A stretch of DNA of 64,000 nucleotides, from NCBI RefSeq assembly GCF_001633165.1, contig NZ_CP015418.1, forward strand, positions 1,344,501-1,408,500. Direction: 5' to 3'. Shown in pieces: positions 50,470-60,692 of the stretch. The notes under the pieces were generated by a model. The model made no database searches. It saw only the letters and a list, made by a program, of their open reading frames with translations, and had not been told where the DNA came from. The position numbers and the translations under genes are program-made. This DNA is from Rhodovulum sulfidophilum DSM 1374 (GTDB lineage Bacteria; Pseudomonadota; Alphaproteobacteria; Rhodobacterales; Rhodobacteraceae). Position 1 is the first letter of the stretch, and each line of letters opens with the position of its first letter.

Positions 50470-51621
50470 TCAGTAGACCGAGTCGCTGTTATCGACCACG
50501 TCCGAGGCCGTGACCTTGCCCCAGAGCACCTTGTAGACCCAGGCGGTGTAGGCCAGGATCAGCGGCACGAAGATCACCGCCGAGACCAGCATCACGAACA
50601 GCGTCAGATGCGAGGACGAGCTGTCCCAGACCGTCAGCGACGAGCTGGGATCGAGGCTCGAGGGCAGGATGAACGGGAACATGGTCAGCCCGACCGAGGC
50701 GATGATGCCCAGGATCGAGAGTTTCGAGGCCAGCATGGTCCAGCCCTCCTTGTCGGTCTTGAAGCCGAGGAAGGCCAGCGCCGCGCCAAGGAAGCCCAGC
50801 GCCGGGGCGATGGCGATCCAGGGCCGCGCCTCATAGGCCGCCATCCACGATCCGCCACGGGCGACCTCGTTCATCAGCGGGTTCGACGGCCCGTCGGGCG
50901 CGACCGTTCCCACGAAGCTGTAGGCCTCGATGCCGCCGGCCAGCCAGAGGCCCGCCAGCGCATAGGTGACGATGGTGGCAAGGGCCGCCCAGGCGCCGTA
51001 GCTGCGCGCGCGGTCGGCGACCATGCCCTCGGTCTTGAGCTGCAGCCAGGCCGCGCCATGCATCACCAGCATCGACAACGATACCAGCCCCGCCAGCAGC
51101 GCATAGGGGTTCAGCAGCCCGAAGAACGAGCCCTCATAGATCGACAGCAGATCGTCGGTCAGCCGGAACGGCACCCCTTGCAGGACGTTGCCCACGGCGA
51201 CGCCGAAGACCAGCGCGGGTACGAAGCCGCCGACGAACAGCGCCCAGTCCCAGGCCGAGCGCCAGCGTTCGTCCTCGCGCTTCGAGCGGTACTTGAAGCC
51301 CACGGGGCGCAGGATCAGCGCCGCGAGGATCAGGAACATCGCCAGGTAGAAGCCCGAGAAGCTGACCGCGTAAAGCGGAGGCCAGGCGGCGAAGATGGCG
51401 CCGCCGCCCAAGATGAACCAGACCTGGTTGCCTTCCCAGACCGGGCCGACGGTGTTGATCGCCACCCGGCGTTCGATATCGGTTCTGGCGACGAAGGGCA
51501 GCAGCGTGCCGACGCCCAGATCGAAGCCGTCGGTCAGGGCGAAGCCGATCAGAAGGACGCCCAGAAGCCCCCACCAGATCACGCGAAGGATGTCGAAATC
51601 CACGAATTCATGCAGGATCAT
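50470..51621 (-). CDS. cydB: Cytochrome bd-type quinol oxidase subunit II
   Basis: A 383-residue membrane subunit: FALTDGFDLGVGTLLPFVAR, AINTVGPVWEGNQVWFILGG and GWTMLASKLSILGIIASVGL are typical. It pairs with CydA to reduce oxygen to water using quinol. It starts 6 bases after the cydA stop. Confidence 0.96.
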   Translation of the reverse strand: MILHEFVDFDILRVIWWGLLGVLLIGFALTDGFDLGVGTLLPFVARTDIERRVAINTVGPVWEGNQVWFILGGGAIFAAWPPLYAVSFSGFYLAMFLILAALILRPVGFKYRSKREDERWRSAWDWALFVGGFVPALVFGVAVGNVLQGVPFRLTDDLLSIYEGSFFGLLNPYALLAGLVSLSMLVMHGAAWLQLKTEGMVADRARSYGAWAALATIVTYALAGLWLAGGIEAYSFVGTVAPDGPSNPLMNEVARGGSWMAAYEARPWIAIAPALGFLGAALAFLGFKTDKEGWTMLASKLSILGIIASVGLTMFPFILPSSLDPSSSLTVWDSSSSHLTLFVMLVSAVIFVPLILAYTAWVYKVLWGKVTASDVVDNSDSVY

Positions 51622-51627
51622 CGGTCT

Positions 51628-53226
51628 TTACTCCGCCGGTTCGTAGCCACGGCCGCCGGTCAGGCGGTCGGTATGGCGCCGGGTCCAGTCGTCGGTTTCG
51701 GCGACGTCCATATAGGGACCCTTGAGGATGTATTTCCGCATCAGCCCGATCTCGATCACGAACAGGACCGAATAGAAGGTGACAAAGCCCGCCAGCGTCA
51801 GCGCGACCTGGGTCACGCTCAGATGGCTGACCGACAGCGCGGTCGGCAGCACCCCGTCCACCGTCCAGGGCTGGCGACCGAACTCGGCCACGAACCAGCC
51901 CATCTCGGCCGCGATCCAGGGCGTCGGAATCGCCACCACGGCGGCGCGCAGCGCCCAGCGCGGGAAGCGCATGCCGTAGAAATTGGCGCGGATGAAGAAG
52001 TAGAGCATCATCGCGATGAAGCCGAAGCCGAGGATGACCATCACCCGGAATGCCCAGAACAGCGGCAGCACCTCGGGCACCGTGTCCTGCGCGGCCTGCG
52101 CGATCTGCGCGTCGGTCGCCTGGCGCGGATCTTCCAGATAGCGCTTGAGCAGGAAGGCAAAGCCCAGATCGCCGCTATGCTCTTCGAACTGCGCGGCCAG
52201 CTCGGGCGTGGCGGTGCCCCGCTCGGCCCGGATCTGCATCAGCGCGTCATAGGCGATCAGACCGTTGCGGATACGCGCGTCGGCTTCGTCCACCAGCTGG
52301 TTGATGCCGGGCAGTTCCTCGGTCAGGGAGCGCGAGCCGATCAGGCCCATCACCACCGGCACCTTAAGCGCGAATTGGGTATCGCGGTCGGCCTGGTCGG
52401 GAATGCCGAAGAGGTTGAAGGGGGCAGGGGCCGCATGGGTCTCCCACATGCCTTCGATGGCGGCGAGTTTCATCTTCTGGGTATGGGTGGCGTTATAGCC
52501 CGACTCGTCGCCCAGCACGACCGCCGAGAGCGCGCCCGCAAGCCCGAAACTGGCCGCGACCGCGATCGAGCGGCGTGCCAGCTCGATATGGCGGCCCTTC
52601 AGCAGGTACCAGGCCGACACGCCCAGAACGAAGATCGCCGCCGTGACATAGCCCGCCGAGACGGTATGCACGAACTTGGCTTGGGCCACCTCGTTGAACA
52701 TCACATCGAAGAACGAGGTCATCTCCATGCGCATGGTCATCGGGTTGAACTCGGCCCCGACGGGGTTCTGCATCCAGCCATTGGCGATCAGGATCCAGAG
52801 CGCCGAGAAGTTGGACCCGATCGCCACCAGCCAGGTCACCACGCAATGGCCCACCTTGGACAGCTTGCCCCAGCCGAAGAACATGAGCCCGACGAAGGTC
52901 GCCTCGAGGAAGAAGGCCATCAGCCCTTCGATTGCCAGCGGAGCGCCGAAGATATCGCCGACATAATGGCTGTAATAGCTCCAGTTCATCCCGAACTGGA
53001 ACTCCATGGTGATGCCCGTCGCGACGCCCAGCACGAAGTTGATGCCGAACAGCGTGGCCCAGAATTTGGTCATCTGGCGCCAGACGGGGCGGTTGGTCAT
53101 CACATAGACCGTCTCCATGATCGCCACGATGACCGACAGGCCAAGCGTGAGCGGTACGAAGAGGAAGTGATACATGGCTGTCATGGCAAACTGCAGCCTA
53201 GACAGCTCGACGATGTCGAGTTCCAT
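51628..53226 (-). CDS. cydA: Cytochrome bd-type quinol oxidase subunit I
   Basis: A 532-residue subunit carrying all three hemes. Heme-ligand region His in AMTAMYHFLFVPLTLGLSVI, His in AKFVHTVSAGYVTAAI, and the quinol-loop/heme motif GWMQNPVGAEFNP and EFGRQPWTVDGVLPTA. ATG 53226 follows AAAGGAGG. No FNR box could be seen in the 240-base gap to cydC. Confidence 0.96.
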   Translation of the reverse strand: MELDIVELSRLQFAMTAMYHFLFVPLTLGLSVIVAIMETVYVMTNRPVWRQMTKFWATLFGINFVLGVATGITMEFQFGMNWSYYSHYVGDIFGAPLAIEGLMAFFLEATFVGLMFFGWGKLSKVGHCVVTWLVAIGSNFSALWILIANGWMQNPVGAEFNPMTMRMEMTSFFDVMFNEVAQAKFVHTVSAGYVTAAIFVLGVSAWYLLKGRHIELARRSIAVAASFGLAGALSAVVLGDESGYNATHTQKMKLAAIEGMWETHAAPAPFNLFGIPDQADRDTQFALKVPVVMGLIGSRSLTEELPGINQLVDEADARIRNGLIAYDALMQIRAERGTATPELAAQFEEHSGDLGFAFLLKRYLEDPRQATDAQIAQAAQDTVPEVLPLFWAFRVMVILGFGFIAMMLYFFIRANFYGMRFPRWALRAAVVAIPTPWIAAEMGWFVAEFGRQPWTVDGVLPTALSVSHLSVTQVALTLAGFVTFYSVLFVIEIGLMRKYILKGPYMDVAETDDWTRRHTDRLTGGRGYEPAE

Positions 53227-53466
53227 TACTGGCCTCCTTTGGCCCTTCACTCTCAATTACGCAATATATCCGGATTCCATGGCATTGTGGCCAAAACGCG
53301 AGTCCGTAGTATTAGACGTGTTCCAGATATACCTTTGTATGCAATCGTGTGGCATGCCAATGCGGCATATCGGCAATGCGCATCGAAAGGGCTTGGATGG
53401 CGGGCCCGAGCTTGACCCTAACGGGACCTGAGTCGCCGCGACGCGCCTGCGCGCGCCGCACCGGGG

Positions 53467-55134
53467 TCAGGTCATGGCGATCAGCCGGTCGGCCCAGTCG
53501 CGTTCGGCCTTCCTGTGCGAGGCGGTCAGGATCGCGGCCTCGGGCAGGATCTCGCGGATCGCGCCCAGCACCCGGGTCGCGGTCGGCCGGTCGAGCCCCT
53601 CGGTCGGCTCATCGAGCAACAGCAGGCGCGGACGCCGCAGCAGCGCCCGGGCCAGCGCCAGTCGGCGCTGCTCGCCGCCCGAAAGCCCGGCCCCGTTCTC
53701 CTTGAGGGAGGCATGAAGCCCGCCGCGCGCCGCGACCGTCGAAGACAGCGCCACCGCCTCGATCAGCTCGAGCGCCTCGCGTTCGGTGAGACCGGGATCG
53801 GCCAGCGCCAGCATGTCGAAGAAGCTCTGGCCCAGAAGCATGCTGCGCTGAGGCAGATAGGCCATGCCGGCCCGCAGCCGGGTTTCGGACAGCGTCTCGA
53901 TAGGGCAGCCCGCCAGCCGGATGCTGCCTGCCTCGGGCTGAATGAGGCCGGCGGCCAGCGCCAGAACGGTGCTCTTGCCGCTGCCCGAGGCGCCGGTCAG
54001 CGCAATGCAGGCCCCGGGATCGAGCCGGAGCGAGAAGTCTTTCAGAACCGGAGCCTCGGCGCCGGGATGGCGATAGGCGATGCCGGTCATCTCGAGAGCC
54101 GGGGCGCCCTCTGCGGCGACGGCCGGGGAGGCATGTTCGGCGGCCTGCGCGGGCGTGCCGTCCTCCTCGGGCAGAAGCCGGGTCACGCGCCGGGCGGCGT
54201 CGAGCATGCGGCCAAGCTCGGCCAGCGCGCGGCGCAGCGGCTGCACCGTCTCCGACAGCGCCAGCGCCACGAAGAAGCCCAGCGCCGCCTGCGCGGGCGT
54301 GATTGCGCCCCGCGCCACCAGCACCCCGCCCAGCGCCAGCGCGGTGCCCGTGGCCAGGGTCGTGGTCAGCGACAGCGCAAGGCCCGCGCGCCGTTCCAGC
54401 CGGTCGATGGCGCCCAGATTGTCGCGCATCCGGGCCTCGGCCAGCTGCACCGCCTCGGTCTGTTCGGGCAGGCGGCCATAGACCACCAGATCGTCGCGGG
54501 CGCGCAACAGGTCGATCAGCCGGATGCGGAAGGCCTGCAGCGCCTTCTCGGCCCGGCGCGAGGGCGCAAGCGCATGGCGCCCCGCCCCGATCAGCACCAG
54601 CCCGCAGCCCAGCGTGAAGCTCGCGAAGATCCAGATCGCCAGCGTAAAATCGGTCATCCACCACAGCAGCGGGAAGACGGCGACATAGAGGATGACCCCG
54701 GTTACCGCCGGAATGAACAGCCGCAGCACCACCCCGTCAAGCGCGTCGACATCGGCCACCAGCCGGTTCATGGTCTCGGCGCCCCTCAGCCGCGACAGGG
54801 TCTGGAACGGCAGCGCCAGAACGCCCCGCAGCAGCGCCACGCGGATGTCGGTCAGGGCCTTCAGGGTCGCGTCATGGGTCAGCAGCCGCTCGCCATAGCG
54901 CGCGGCGGTCCGGCCAAGCGCCAGAAAGCGCACGGCAGCCGAAGGCTGGAACACGTTGAAGGCGATGCCGATGCCTGCAAGGCCGGCCGCGGCGGCGGCG
55001 GTGATGAACCAGCCCGCCAGCCCCAGAAGCGCCACCCCCATCGCCACCACGATCACTGCCAGCGCGGTGCCCCGGATCAGCGGGCCGCGCTGGGCCTGCC
55101 AGGTCAGGCGCAGGATCTGCAGGATGTCCTTCAT
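53467..55134 (-). CDS. cydC: Cysteine/glutathione ABC exporter subunit CydC
   Basis: A 555-residue half-exporter: membrane domain to about 310, then an ABC domain with ALTGASGSGKSTVLALAAGL, signature LSGGEQRRLALARALLRR and LLLDEPTEGLD. It forms a heterodimer with CydD that exports thiols to the periplasm for cytochrome bd assembly. It overlaps cydD by four bases. Confidence 0.94.
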   Translation of the reverse strand: MKDILQILRLTWQAQRGPLIRGTALAVIVVAMGVALLGLAGWFITAAAAAGLAGIGIAFNVFQPSAAVRFLALGRTAARYGERLLTHDATLKALTDIRVALLRGVLALPFQTLSRLRGAETMNRLVADVDALDGVVLRLFIPAVTGVILYVAVFPLLWWMTDFTLAIWIFASFTLGCGLVLIGAGRHALAPSRRAEKALQAFRIRLIDLLRARDDLVVYGRLPEQTEAVQLAEARMRDNLGAIDRLERRAGLALSLTTTLATGTALALGGVLVARGAITPAQAALGFFVALALSETVQPLRRALAELGRMLDAARRVTRLLPEEDGTPAQAAEHASPAVAAEGAPALEMTGIAYRHPGAEAPVLKDFSLRLDPGACIALTGASGSGKSTVLALAAGLIQPEAGSIRLAGCPIETLSETRLRAGMAYLPQRSMLLGQSFFDMLALADPGLTEREALELIEAVALSSTVAARGGLHASLKENGAGLSGGEQRRLALARALLRRPRLLLLDEPTEGLDRPTATRVLGAIREILPEAAILTASHRKAERDWADRLIAMT

Positions 55135-56849
55135 GCCGCATGCTCCGGTTTGATGGCGATCTGGCGGTCCATCCGGGCCGCGAGCGCCGGGTCATGGGTC
55201 GCCACGATCAGCGCGACGCCGCCTTGCGCCAGCCCTAGCAGCCCCTCGGTGACCAGCGTCGCGGTTTCCTCGTCAAGATCGGCGGTCGGCTCGTCGGCCA
55301 GCAGCAGGTCGGGATGGGCATGCGCCGCGCGGGCCACGATCAGCCGCCGCGCCTCGCCGCCCGAGACGCCGACCCCGGTCTCGCCGAGCCGGGTGTTCAG
55401 TCCGCGCGGCAGCTGCGCCACCACGCCATCGGCGGCGGCAAGCTTCAATGCCCGGTCGAGCGGCAGCTCGCGCCCGGGCCGCAATGCCAGCGTCAGGTTC
55501 TTCCTCAGCGAGCCCGAAACGAAGCGCGGCTGCTGCGGCAGCCAGCCCAGCCGGGCGCGCCAGGCATCGGCGGTCTCGGGCGACAGCACGGTCCCGCCGA
55601 TCCGGATCTCGCCCTCGGCCGGAACCGCCATGCCTGCAAGCAGCCGCAGCAGCGAGGACTTGCCGATGCCCGACGGGCCGGTGATCGCCAGCGTCTCGCC
55701 GGGGTGAAGGTCGAAATCGGGGAACCGGATCAGCCGTCCGCCCGGCGGGCGGTAGGCAAGCCCCCGTACCGACAGCGCCTCGGTGGTCTCGAGCGGTGCG
55801 GCCGCCGCGCCGAGCCCGAGGAAGGTGGTCTCGTCCCGGGCCTCGAGTTCGGCCAGCTCGCGCGCCACGGCATTGGCGTCCGCCTTGTCGTGCCAGGCGG
55901 CCGCGAGGTCGCGGAGCGGCTGGAAATAGTCGGGCGCGAGCAGCAGCAGGAAGATCCCCTCGGTGGCGGTCAGGGGCGTGCCCCAGGTTCCGAAGTTCAG
56001 CTCGCCCAGCAGCGAGAAGCCGACATAGACCGCGACCATGGCGATGCCGATGGCCGAGAACAGCTCAAGTACCGTCGAGGACAGGAAGGCCACCCGCAGC
56101 ACCTCCATGGTGCGCCCGCGCAGCCGGTCCGCGGCCGAGCGGAAGCTCTCGACCGTGCGCTCGGTCGCATCGAGCAGGCGGATGTCGACCAGCGCCGTCA
56201 GCCGTTCGAGCAGCAGCACGTTCATGTTCGACAGCTCTTCCATCTGCCGCTCGCTGGCCTTCTTGGCGGCGATGCCGACCAGCGCCATGAAGATCGGGAT
56301 CAGCGGGCCCGCGAACAGAAGCACAAGCCCGATCGCCCAGGAGAAGTAGAAGGCGACGCCGAGGATCACCAGGGGCACGAAGGTCGAGCGGCGCTTGGCC
56401 GGGGCATAGCGGGTGAGGAAGGGGCTGAGCGCGGCCAGCTTCTCGGCCGCCAGCGTCGCGGTCACCGCCGCCGGCGGGCGGGCCGGGTCGTCGGTCGCAC
56501 GCCGCGATTCCCGGGTGACCAGCCGGGCGCGTTCCAGCGCCAGGACGATATCGGCGGCCCGGAACGACAGCGCGCCCGCGCGGTGGTCGAGCAGCGCGCG
56601 GCCCAGGCCCACCGCCACGAAGACCAGGGCAAAGGCCCAGGTCGGTCCCCAGGCGGTGTCGGGCTGAAGCATCTGGCCAAGTGCCAGCGCCACCGCCGCC
56701 GCCTGGATCAGCCACAGCAGAGAGGCGGCCGTCGCCATCGCACCGGCCCGCTCCAGCAGGCTCATGACTGGCGCCGTCATCTGGGAAAGCCGCTTCGCGG
56801 CCGGATCGTCCTTCTTCGCGCGTTTACGGCTCAAGTCCTGCCCCGTCAC
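55131..56849 (-). CDS. cydD: Cysteine/glutathione ABC exporter subunit CydD
   Basis: A 572-residue half-exporter with MTAPVMSLLERAGAMATAAS and about six membrane helices, then an ABC domain (AITGPSGIGKSSLLRLLAGM, signature GVSGGEARRLIVARAA, LLADEPTADLDEE). GTG 56849 is preferred because it gives the usual length and leaves the divergent promoter free. The frame remains open to ATG 56957, which would add 36 residues and reach to within 21 bases of the Rrf2 start. Confidence 0.9.
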   Translation of the reverse strand: MTGQDLSRKRAKKDDPAAKRLSQMTAPVMSLLERAGAMATAASLLWLIQAAAVALALGQMLQPDTAWGPTWAFALVFVAVGLGRALLDHRAGALSFRAADIVLALERARLVTRESRRATDDPARPPAAVTATLAAEKLAALSPFLTRYAPAKRRSTFVPLVILGVAFYFSWAIGLVLLFAGPLIPIFMALVGIAAKKASERQMEELSNMNVLLLERLTALVDIRLLDATERTVESFRSAADRLRGRTMEVLRVAFLSSTVLELFSAIGIAMVAVYVGFSLLGELNFGTWGTPLTATEGIFLLLLAPDYFQPLRDLAAAWHDKADANAVARELAELEARDETTFLGLGAAAAPLETTEALSVRGLAYRPPGGRLIRFPDFDLHPGETLAITGPSGIGKSSLLRLLAGMAVPAEGEIRIGGTVLSPETADAWRARLGWLPQQPRFVSGSLRKNLTLALRPGRELPLDRALKLAAADGVVAQLPRGLNTRLGETGVGVSGGEARRLIVARAAHAHPDLLLADEPTADLDEETATLVTEGLLGLAQGGVALIVATHDPALAARMDRQIAIKPEHAA

Positions 56850-56977
56850 CCGTTTCTGAACCCGCCCCGCGTCCGGGATCGGCGAAGGGCTTGCGTGATC
56901 TTTAACAGGCTCTATTTTTGTTAGAACCCGTATGTGAGATAGATCATTATCCGTCACAACTGGAAAAGAGAACCCCG

Positions 56978-57415
56978 ATGCGGCTGACCACCCGGACGAA
57001 CATCGCGATGCGGGCGCTCATGTATTGCGCTGTCAATGGGGGCCGGACGGTCCGCAAGTCGGATATCGCGGGCGCCTGCAATACCTCGGAAAACCACATG
57101 GCCCAGGTCATCAACACATTGGCGCATCACGGTCTGGTGAAGACGACACGGGGCCGGAACGGCGGCCTGACCCTCAAGCGCACGCCCGAGGACATCACCG
57201 TGGGCGAGGTTTTCCGGCATCTCGAATCAGGTGTGCCCTTCGCAGAATGTTTCGATCCGGCGACCAATACCTGCCCGATCTCGTGCTGTTGCCTGCTGAA
57301 GGGTGCGTTGCAGCGGGCGCTGGCCGAATTCTACGCCACGCTCGACGGCATCACCCTGGCCGACCTGGTCGTTGGCAACCGCGATCTCGAAGAGGCGCTG
57401 GCGCTCGCCTCCTGA
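56978..57415 (+). CDS. Rrf2-family iron-sulfur regulator, NsrR-like
   Basis: A 145-residue Rrf2 regulator with N-terminal HTH (RALMYCAVNGGRTVRKSDIA, NHMAQVINTLAHHGLVKTTR) and a Cys motif ECFDPATNTCPISCCCLLKG. The C-x7-C-x(3-5)-C spacing with CFD..NTC is that of NsrR, which binds a nitric oxide-sensitive cluster, though extra cysteines (CCC) are unusual. GGAAAAGAG precedes ATG 56978. It is divergent from cydD, which fits control of NO-resistant cytochrome bd. Confidence 0.85.
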   Translation: MRLTTRTNIAMRALMYCAVNGGRTVRKSDIAGACNTSENHMAQVINTLAHHGLVKTTRGRNGGLTLKRTPEDITVGEVFRHLESGVPFAECFDPATNTCPISCCCLLKGALQRALAEFYATLDGITLADLVVGNRDLEEALALAS

Positions 57416-57491
57416 GCGGGTGCCGCATGCCGTTGGGCGCCGCCGCCAGCCTGCTCTTGCCAAGGGCGGTGCTTGCCCCATCATTTCCGGC

Positions 57492-58802
57492 ATGACCCTG
57501 CAAGCACCTGCCCCGCCTTCCGCCCCCCTTGCCGCCTCTCCGGCTGACCCCCCGGCTTTCCTCCGCGCTCTTTTCGAGACCGCGGTCGCGGCCGCCGACC
57601 CGATGCGGACGGTCGCACCCGCATTGCCGCCACGGCCCGCCGGTCGCGTGGTCGTGATCGGCGCCGGCAAGGCTTCGGCGCGGATGGCCGAGGCGGTCGA
57701 GGCGGCCTGGGGCCCCTGCGAGGGGCTGGTGATCACCCGGTACGGCCATGCCCGGCCCTGCGCCGGCGTCGAGATCGTCGAGGCCGCGCATCCGGTGCCC
57801 GATGCCGCGGGCGAGGTCGCCACGCGCCGCGTGATGCGCCTGCTCGAGGGGCTGAGTGCCGAGGATCTGGTGCTGGCGCTGATCTCGGGCGGCGGGTCCT
57901 CCCTGCTGGTGCAGCCCGCCGGGCAGATCACGCTGGAGGAAAAGCGGCTGGTGACCTCGGGTCTCTTGGCGTCGGGCGCGCCCATCGGCGAGATGAACGG
58001 CATTCGCAAGGAGCTGTCGGCGGTCAAGGGTGGACGGCTGGCCGCCGCGGCCTTTCCGGCGCGGGTGCTGGCGCTGCTGATCTCGGACGTGCCGGGCGAC
58101 GCGCCTTCCGATATCGCCAGCGGCCCGACCGTCGGCCATCGCGGCGATGCGGCCCGGGCGCTGGCGGCGCTGGCGCGCTGGGGCGTGGTGCCGCCGCCTT
58201 CGGTGCAGAGCTTTCTCGAGGCCGGCGGCGATCCGGTCCGCCCCGACGATCCGCGCCTTGCCCGGGTCGAGAATGTGGTGATCGCGGCGCCCGCCCGCTC
58301 GCTCGAGGCAGCGGCCGAGGCCGCGCGCGGCGCGGGCTGCGCGGTCGAGATCCTGGGCGATGCGCTGGAGGGCGAGGCGCGCGATCTGGCCGCCTCCCAT
58401 GCCGATCTGGCGCGCGCGCGGCAGGCGGCGATGGCACCGGGCGATCCGCCGCTGCTTCTGCTGTCGGGCGGCGAATGCACGGTGACGCGACGGGGCGACG
58501 GGGTCGGCGGGCCCAATGCCGAATATGCGCTGGCCCTGGCGGTCGCGCTTGACGGCGCGGAGGGGATCGACGCCATCGCCTGCGACACCGACGGGGTCGA
58601 TGGCGCGGCCGAGGTCGCGGGCGCGGTGATCGGGCCGGCCACGCTGGCCGAGGCCGGACGGTTGGGCAGCGACCCGGCCCGGGCGCTTTCCACCAATGAC
58701 AGCCACGGTTTCTTCGCGGCGCTGGGCGCGCAGGTGGTGCCCGGCCCGACCCTGACCAATGTGAACGACTTCCGCGCCATCCTGATCCGGCCGCAGCCAT
58801 GA
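57492..58802 (+). CDS. Glycerate 2-kinase (GCKII, DUF4147-MOFRL)
   Basis: A 436-residue kinase with RVVVIGAGKASARMAEAVEA, ALISGGGSSLLVQPAGQITL and NGIRKELSAVKGGRL in the DUF4147 part. The MOFRL domain has LLLSGGECTVTRRGDGVGGP, NAEYALALAVAL and DTDGVDGAAEVAGAV. It phosphorylates D-glycerate to 2-phosphoglycerate. The older name hydroxypyruvate reductase (ttuD) is often given. Its neighbour, the GH13_18 phosphorylase, is a likely glycerate source. Confidence 0.9.
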   Translation: MTLQAPAPPSAPLAASPADPPAFLRALFETAVAAADPMRTVAPALPPRPAGRVVVIGAGKASARMAEAVEAAWGPCEGLVITRYGHARPCAGVEIVEAAHPVPDAAGEVATRRVMRLLEGLSAEDLVLALISGGGSSLLVQPAGQITLEEKRLVTSGLLASGAPIGEMNGIRKELSAVKGGRLAAAAFPARVLALLISDVPGDAPSDIASGPTVGHRGDAARALAALARWGVVPPPSVQSFLEAGGDPVRPDDPRLARVENVVIAAPARSLEAAAEAARGAGCAVEILGDALEGEARDLAASHADLARARQAAMAPGDPPLLLLSGGECTVTRRGDGVGGPNAEYALALAVALDGAEGIDAIACDTDGVDGAAEVAGAVIGPATLAEAGRLGSDPARALSTNDSHGFFAALGAQVVPGPTLTNVNDFRAILIRPQP

Positions 58803-58925
58803 GCCGCGCCCAAATTCCGGGCATCGGCCGGGCGCCCGGGCGGCGTGCCCCCGGATTTCGGGCGCGGCGCCTTGCCAGCCCGGCCCCGGCGGGCAAGAAA
58901 TGAGGTCGGAAAACGCTTGGGCACA

Positions 58926-60692
58926 ATGACAGACACGACGCAGACCCTGCGCATCAAGCTGGCCGGACTGGTCGGCCAGATCTACCCGGATCAGGACCGC
59001 GAGCTTCTGATCGACCGGATCGTCGAGGCATTCTGGCCCGACGGAACGCGGCCCCGCCGTCGCGCCCGGATGCCGTCGAACCGGCTGTGGTCCTGCGAGG
59101 ACTCGATGGTCATCACCTATGGCAACAGCTTCACCGATGGCCAGCACAAGCCGCTCGACCTGCTGAACGACTTCCTGCACCGCCATCTCGCGGGCACGGT
59201 CGGGGGCGTGCATATCCTGCCCTTCTTTCCCTTCACCTCGGATGACGGCTTCGCGGTCACCGATTACCGCATGGTCAATTCCAATCTCGGCGATTGGGAG
59301 GATATCCGGCGCATCGCGGGCAGCTTCCGGGTGATGTCGGACCTCGTGCTGAACCATGTGTCCAGCCAGTCGCACTGGTTCAGCGAATACCGGCAGGGCC
59401 ATCCGCCCTATGACCGCTTCTTCTTCGAGGCCTCGCCCGAGGACGATCTGGCCCCGGTGGTCCGTCCGCGGACCAGTCCGCTTTTGCGCGAGGTCGAGAC
59501 CGCGAACGGGCCGCGCCATGTCTGGTGCACCTTCAGTCACGATCAGGTCGATCTCGATTTCCGCAATCCCGAGGTGCTGCTGGAATTCCTGCGGATCATG
59601 CGGCTGCATGTCGAGAACGGGGTGCGGATCGTCCGGCTCGACGCCGTCGCTTTCCTGTGGAAAGAGCCCGGCACGCCCTCGATCCACATGCCCGAGACTC
59701 ATGCCATCGTCCAGCTGATGCGGGTCCTGTGCGATTTCGCGGTCGAGCCGATCGTGCTGCTGACCGAGACCAACGTGCCGAACCACGAGAATCTCAGCTA
59801 TTTCGGCAACCGGAACGAGGCACATGCGGTCTACAACTTCTCGCTGCCGCCGCTGGTTCTGCATGCGCTGCTGTCGGGCACGGCCGAATACCTGCATCGC
59901 TGGCAGGCGACGATGCCGCCCGCGCAGCTGGGCTGTGCCTATCTGAACTTCACCGCCTCCCATGACGGGATCGGCATGCGCCCGGTCGAGGGGCTGCTGC
60001 CCGAAGAACAGATCGGCGACATCATCGGCGCGGTCCGGTCCTTCGGAGGCGAGGTCTCGATGCGCTCGACCGTCGGCGGCGGCGAAACGGCCTATGAGCT
60101 GAACATCACCTGGTTCGACGCGATGAAGGGCACCTTGGCGGGCGAGGATGGCTGGCAGGTCGAGCGGTTCCTCTGCTCGCAGAGCATCGTCATGGCGCTG
60201 GAGGGCTTCCCGGCCTTCTACGTGCATTCGCTGCTGGCGACGCCCAACGATCATGCCGGGGTCGAGAAGACCGGCATCAAGCGGGCGATCAACCGCCACC
60301 GCTGGGACTATCCGGCGCTGCTGGCGCTTCTGGAAAACCCCGAAAGCATGCAGGCGCTGGTTCTGCGCCAGATGAAGCGCCGGATCGGCATCCGCCGTCG
60401 CCAGCCCGCCTTCCACCCGAACGCGACCCAGTTCACCCTGCATCTCGAGCGCCGCCTGTTCGGGCTCTGGCGCCAGAGCCTCGACCGCGACCAGTCGATC
60501 TTCGCGCTGCACAATGTCAGCGCCGAGGAGCTGTCGGTCTCGCCGCTGTCGATCAACCTGATCGGCGGCGAGGACTGGGTCGACCTGCTCTCGGGCGAGC
60601 GGATCTCGCCCCAGGGCACCGACATTCCCTTCGCGCCTTATCAGTGCCGCTGGATCTCGAACCGCGATGGCGCCGGTCGGGAACCGGGCTAG
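58926..60692 (+). CDS. GH13_18 sugar phosphorylase, probably glucosylglycerate phosphorylase
   Basis: A 588-residue GH13 subfamily 18 (sucrose-phosphorylase-like) enzyme. It has GGVHILPFFPFTSDDGFAVT, LVLNHVSSQSHWF, the nucleophile Asp in RIVRLDAVAFLWKEPG, acid/base Glu in IVLLTETNVPN and the third acid in FTASHDGIGMRPVEG. GH13_18 members phosphorolyse sucrose, glucosylglycerol or glucosylglycerate. Flanking glycerate kinase, GpgS and GpgP homologues favour glucosylglycerate. ATG 58926 is used although its SD is weak. Confidence 0.85.
   Translation: MTDTTQTLRIKLAGLVGQIYPDQDRELLIDRIVEAFWPDGTRPRRRARMPSNRLWSCEDSMVITYGNSFTDGQHKPLDLLNDFLHRHLAGTVGGVHILPFFPFTSDDGFAVTDYRMVNSNLGDWEDIRRIAGSFRVMSDLVLNHVSSQSHWFSEYRQGHPPYDRFFFEASPEDDLAPVVRPRTSPLLREVETANGPRHVWCTFSHDQVDLDFRNPEVLLEFLRIMRLHVENGVRIVRLDAVAFLWKEPGTPSIHMPETHAIVQLMRVLCDFAVEPIVLLTETNVPNHENLSYFGNRNEAHAVYNFSLPPLVLHALLSGTAEYLHRWQATMPPAQLGCAYLNFTASHDGIGMRPVEGLLPEEQIGDIIGAVRSFGGEVSMRSTVGGGETAYELNITWFDAMKGTLAGEDGWQVERFLCSQSIVMALEGFPAFYVHSLLATPNDHAGVEKTGIKRAINRHRWDYPALLALLENPESMQALVLRQMKRRIGIRRRQPAFHPNATQFTLHLERRLFGLWRQSLDRDQSIFALHNVSAEELSVSPLSINLIGGEDWVDLLSGERISPQGTDIPFAPYQCRWISNRDGAGREPG

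Noticed and set aside
50254..53415. 1053-codon plus-strand frame opposite cydXBA
   Set aside because: Asp/Arg/Gln/His-rich without structure; cydX, cydB and cydA on the other strand are certain.
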